55,056 nt of DNA from contig CALWID010000016.1 in assembly GCA_944380635.1 (NCBI GenBank), positions 1 to 55,056 of the forward strand, given 5' to 3'. Source of the DNA: an uncultured Eubacterium sp. (lineage in GTDB: Bacteria > Bacillota > Clostridia > Oscillospirales > Acutalibacteraceae). How positions within the stretch are numbered: position 1 is the first letter of the stretch; every line of letters starts with the position of its first letter. This document shows positions 52,203-55,056 of the stretch, piece after piece. The position numbers and the translations under genes are program-made. The notes under the pieces were generated by a model. It made no database searches, had not been told where the DNA came from, and was given only the letters and a program-made list of their open reading frames with translations.

Positions 52203-53461
52203 AAGGCAATACCTCCCGTCAGTTTTTCGGTTCTTGTTTCTCTGTTAAACAGGAATAAGGACGGCGTTTCCATTATATCGCCCTCCAGAGTGCTGAGGTC
52301 AACCTTATTAGAAATAAGATTTGTGTAGATCCCGGCGTTTTCGCTTGAATTTATCAACACAAAACCAACCAGCCTGGAGCCCTCAAATATAAGGCGTTTA
52401 TATGAAGTGCCGTTTGTTTTTACCTTATCGCTGTATTGCTCGCCGGCGGCATTTATAAGCCCGCATGTGCAAATGCGAAGTCCGTAAAAATCAATGGCGT
52501 TTACGCTGTAAGCGCCGTTTGTTTCGGGATTTCCGCCCGCCATATGAGCGCCTGCCGCCATGCCCTGATAAACCGCGTTCGGCCAAAGGGCAATGATTTT
52601 TTCAGAGCCGTCCAGCATATCAACGGAAACAGTACAGTCCCCCGCGGCGTAAATATCTTTATCGCTTGTCTGCATAGTCTGCTGGTTAACTATAATTCCC
52701 CTGTTTACCTCAAGCCCCGCCTTTTCGGCAAGGGCGGTTTCCGGGCGAACGCCTACCGCAATTACAAGCACATCGCACTCAAGCGTTTCTCCGCTTTTAA
52801 GCAAAACGGATTTTACCGTGCCGTTTTTAACATTAGCCGTAACGGCAGTATCCTGCAAATGGAATGAAATTCCGTGTTCCTCAAGATATTTTTTAACAAA
52901 TACTGCGCTTTTCTCATCAAGAATAGAGGGCAGAACGCGCGGCGAAAGTTCCGCAACATCAACGCTTGCGCAGATTTTTGAAAGCCCCTCTGCGGCTTTC
53001 ATACCTATAAGACCAGCGCCGATAACAACGGCTCTTGAGTTTTTGTTTACAGCCTTTTTAAGCGCCTTTGCGCTTGCAAGGTCCAGAAAAGTAAACACAT
53101 TTTTGCAGCCGTCTGCGTTTTCAACATGCGGCACAAACGGTTTTGAGCCGGTGGCAATACAAAGTTTATCATAAGGATATTCTTTTCTGCCCGCCTTAGC
53201 GATTTTCTTTTCCCTGTCTATCTTTGTAACCTGAGTGCCGGTTATAACATTTATATTATTTTCTGCATAAAACTGAGGCCTTTTTAAGAACATTCTTTTT
53301 TCCTCAACCGTGCCCTTAAGCAGATAACTTATTGACGGGCGGCTGTAAGGAAAATAATTTTCTTTTGTAAGAACAGTGATTTCGCCGTTTTTATCCGTTT
53401 CCCTTATAGTCTGGGCGGCGGCAATACCTGCTGCCGAAGCGCCTATAATAACATACTTCAT
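52199..53461 (-). CDS. FAD/NAD(P)-dependent oxidoreductase of the glutamate synthase set
   Basis: 420 residues from ATG 53461, overlapping the ferredoxin stop (TGATG), with GGAGGTG 9 bases upstream; a GTG at 53464 is the alternative. FAD site: YVIIGASAAGIAAAQTIRE. NAD(P)H site: AVVIGAGLIGMKAAEGL. FAD closing motif: DIYAAGDCTVS. It resembles the NirB/rubredoxin-reductase group. It probably feeds electrons from NAD(P)H through the ferredoxin subunit to the FMN subunit. No disulfide CxxC, so not a thioredoxin reductase. Confidence 0.9.
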   Translation of the reverse strand: MKYVIIGASAAGIAAAQTIRETDKNGEITVLTKENYFPYSRPSISYLLKGTVEEKRMFLKRPQFYAENNINVITGTQVTKIDREKKIAKAGRKEYPYDKLCIATGSKPFVPHVENADGCKNVFTFLDLASAKALKKAVNKNSRAVVIGAGLIGMKAAEGLSKICASVDVAELSPRVLPSILDEKSAVFVKKYLEEHGISFHLQDTAVTANVKNGTVKSVLLKSGETLECDVLVIAVGVRPETALAEKAGLEVNRGIIVNQQTMQTSDKDIYAAGDCTVSVDMLDGSEKIIALWPNAVYQGMAAGAHMAGGNPETNGAYSVNAIDFYGLRICTCGLINAAGEQYSDKVKTNGTSYKRLIFEGSRLVGFVLINSSENAGIYTNLISNKVDLSTLEGDIMETPSLFLFNRETRTEKLTGGIAL

Positions 53462-53898
53462 CACTGCTCACCTCCCGCTTCTGCCCACACAAGCGCGCGG
53501 TTAGGGCAGTTTTTAACGCACGCCGGCTCTTCCCCGCCGCAAAGGTCGCACTTAAAAGCGATATTGCCGGGCTTAATACAGCCTATGGGGCATACGGCAA
53601 GGCAGGTCATACAGCCGATACATTTATTTTCATCAACAGAAACTATACCTGTTTTCTTATCTTTGTGCATAGCGCCGGTGATGCACGCCTTTACGCAGGC
53701 GGGGTCATCACAATGGCGGCAGTTTACGGCAACGGAATCATCCCTGCCGCCGTAAACGGTAATTCTTGCTACGGGCGCGGGATTTTCCTCTTTATACGCC
53801 GTAACTATATCCTTTGATTTACTGTGCGCCGTTTTGCAGTATACCTCGCAAAGGCGGCAGTTAATACAAAGATTTTCACGAGCAAAAACTTTTTTCAA
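53461..53898 (-). CDS. Ferredoxin-type subunit with four [4Fe-4S]-binding motifs
   Basis: 145 residues from TTG 53898, chosen because AAGGAGG lies 7 bases upstream; the open frame further upstream only overlaps the FMN gene. Cys sets CINCRLCEVYC, CRHCDDPACVKAC, CIGCMTCLAVC and CDLCGGEEPACVKNC give up to four clusters, as in HycB/DmsB-like electron-transfer subunits. It lies between the FMN and FAD subunits. Confidence 0.9.
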   Translation of the reverse strand: MKKVFARENLCINCRLCEVYCKTAHSKSKDIVTAYKEENPAPVARITVYGGRDDSVAVNCRHCDDPACVKACITGAMHKDKKTGIVSVDENKCIGCMTCLAVCPIGCIKPGNIAFKCDLCGGEEPACVKNCPNRALVWAEAGGEQ

Positions 53899-53911
53899 CC
53901 GTAAACCCTCC

Positions 53912-55056
53912 TTATTCTCCGGCGTGCTTGATTCCGAGAATCTCAAGTTCTTTATCATTTAAGCCTATGCCTCTTAACATAAGCCTGTTGCCGCGCAGTG
54001 AATCAACGGAATTTATACCCATTCCGCCCATTATCTCTTTAATTTCATGGTTCCACGCTTTAACAAGATTTATAACACGCTGATGAGCGATTTCAGGATT
54101 AAGCCTCCTTGTAAGATCCGGGCGCTGGGTGGCAATACCCCAGTTGCACTTGCCCGTATTACATGTTTGGCACATATGGCAGCGCATTGCAATAAGCGCC
54201 GCTGACGCAATATAGCAAGCGTCTGCGCCAAGTGCAATAGCCTTAACAATATCAGCCGAACAGCGGAAAGAGCCTGCCGCAACAAGCGAAACATTTGAGC
54301 GGATACCCTCATCACGCAGCCTTTGGTCTGCCGCGGCAAGCGCAAGTTCAATGGGAATACCAACATTATCTCTTATTCTTGTGGGCGCAGCGCCGGTGCC
54401 GCCCCTGTAGCCGTCTATAACAACAATATCCGCGCCGGCTCTTGCAACACCGGAAGCAATAGCGGCAATATTATGAACCGCCGCGATTTTTACAGATACC
54501 GGCTTTTCGCCGTTTGTTGCCTGTTTTAAAGACCAAATAAGTTGGCGCAAATCTTCAATTGAGTAAATATCGTGGTGTGGCGCAGGTGAAATAGCGTCTG
54601 AGCCGACGGGTATCATTCTTGCATTTGATACCTCAACATTAACTTTTTCACCCGGCAGATGACCGCCTATACCGGGCTTTGCGCCCTGGCCTATTTTGAT
54701 TTCAATAAATTTTGAATTAAGAAGATAATCTTTATAAACGCCGAAACGGCCGGACGCCACCTGCACTCCCGCATATTTGCCGTATTCCCTGAGTTCGCTG
54801 TGAAGTCCGCCCTCGCCGGTATTAAACACCGTGCCGAGTTCTTTTGCCGCCATGGCAAGGGATTTTTGCGCGTTAAGGCTTATAGAGCCAAAAGACATTG
54901 CCGAAAACATAATAGGCGTTTCAAGCATTACCTGCGGCGGCATTTTAGTTAAAGATTTACCTTTTTTCTCAACAACCATTTTATCCGGCTTTCTGCCGAG
55001 AATGGTGCGGATTTCCATAGGCTCTCTGAGCGGGTCTATGGAGGGATTTGTTACCT
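53912..55056 (-). CDS. Glutamate synthase FMN-domain subunit (GltB2-like), N-terminus outside window
   Basis: The frame is open to the window edge: VTNPSIDPLREPMEIRT is the conserved lead-in of the synthase domain, so the ATG at 55018 is internal. Landmarks: AMSFGSISLNAQKSLAMAA, GEGG, KIGQGAKPGIGGHLPG, SVKIAAVHNIAAIASGVARAGADIVVIDG, GYRGGTGAAP and CHMCQTCNTGKCNWGIATQ (the Fe-S cysteines). It transfers ammonia to 2-oxoglutarate using FMN. Such split forms depend on a separate glutaminase subunit, which would be upstream of the window. Confidence 0.93.
   Translation of the reverse strand, partial: VTNPSIDPLREPMEIRTILGRKPDKMVVEKKGKSLTKMPPQVMLETPIMFSAMSFGSISLNAQKSLAMAAKELGTVFNTGEGGLHSELREYGKYAGVQVASGRFGVYKDYLLNSKFIEIKIGQGAKPGIGGHLPGEKVNVEVSNARMIPVGSDAISPAPHHDIYSIEDLRQLIWSLKQATNGEKPVSVKIAAVHNIAAIASGVARAGADIVVIDGYRGGTGAAPTRIRDNVGIPIELALAAADQRLRDEGIRSNVSLVAAGSFRCSADIVKAIALGADACYIASAALIAMRCHMCQTCNTGKCNWGIATQRPDLTRRLNPEIAHQRVINLVKAWNHEIKEIMGGMGINSVDSLRGNRLMLRGIGLNDKELEILGIKHAGE

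Overview
The window reads as chromosomal DNA of a spore-forming, anaerobic, gut-type clostridium (Clostridia, most likely Oscillospirales/Ruminococcaceae-like; this is inference). Pointers are SpoVT, a FeoAAB set with the FeoB-associated Cys-rich peptide, an L27 that carries the Prp-cleaved N-terminal extension, a single-chain PurL, a split glutamate synthase with its own ferredoxin and FAD subunits, and large secreted Ig-like/FN3/LRR proteins. Most genes have a mid-range GC content with many GGC/GCG codons. One block (about 32.4-40.4 kb) is far more AT-rich.

Layout. 1-9.7 kb: three secreted proteins on the minus strand (2205-aa Ig-like/FIVAR giant, leucine-rich-repeat protein, FN3-repeat protein cut by the window edge). 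10.1-11.3 kb: a protein made only of PAS domains. 11.5-18.3 kb, plus strand: purL, an archaeal-type phosphoglycerate-mutase-like enzyme, a small lipoprotein and an O-acetylhomoserine sulfhydrylase. 18.4-22.7 kb, minus: a five-gene set of zinc-ribbon, membrane and lipoprotein genes, facing a small XRE regulator preceded by a 23-bp perfect palindrome and a degenerate second copy. 23.3-25 kb: obg and mrnC. 25-26.3 kb: a GH5 lipoprotein. 26.5-29.6 kb: feoA-feoA-feoB plus Cys-rich peptide, under a near-consensus promoter followed by four evenly spaced 16-bp palindromes. 30-32 kb: a short-chain dehydrogenase and rplU-prp-rpmA with an rplU leader.

32.2-40.4 kb is an AT-rich accessory island between two broken transposase genes, inserted between the ribosomal-protein blocks rplU-prp-rpmA and rpsO-pnp. 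It is the most interesting part of the window. It holds two radical-SAM peptide-modification modules. Module A is radical SAM/SPASM enzyme, 36-aa Cys-rich precursor, CDC123/R2K-like ATP-grasp enzyme and class I methyltransferase. Module B has its own consensus promoter, a 51-aa Cys-containing precursor and a translationally coupled radical SAM/SPASM enzyme. No transporter or leader peptidase is visible. A TPR/membrane protein lies just upstream.

40.5-49.8 kb: rpsO-pnp with structured leaders, a MATE exporter, spoVT, a YczE-like membrane protein, an LPXTG-type surface protein, a PAP2 phosphatase and tRNA-Ser(GGA). 49.9-55 kb, minus: purF, whose start region lies in a long inverted repeat, preceded by a four-gene split glutamate synthase set (FMN domain, ferredoxin, FAD oxidoreductase, GXGXG domain) that runs off the window. 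The purL and purF start regions share 20 identical bases. All functional names are from reading motifs by eye; no database search was done.
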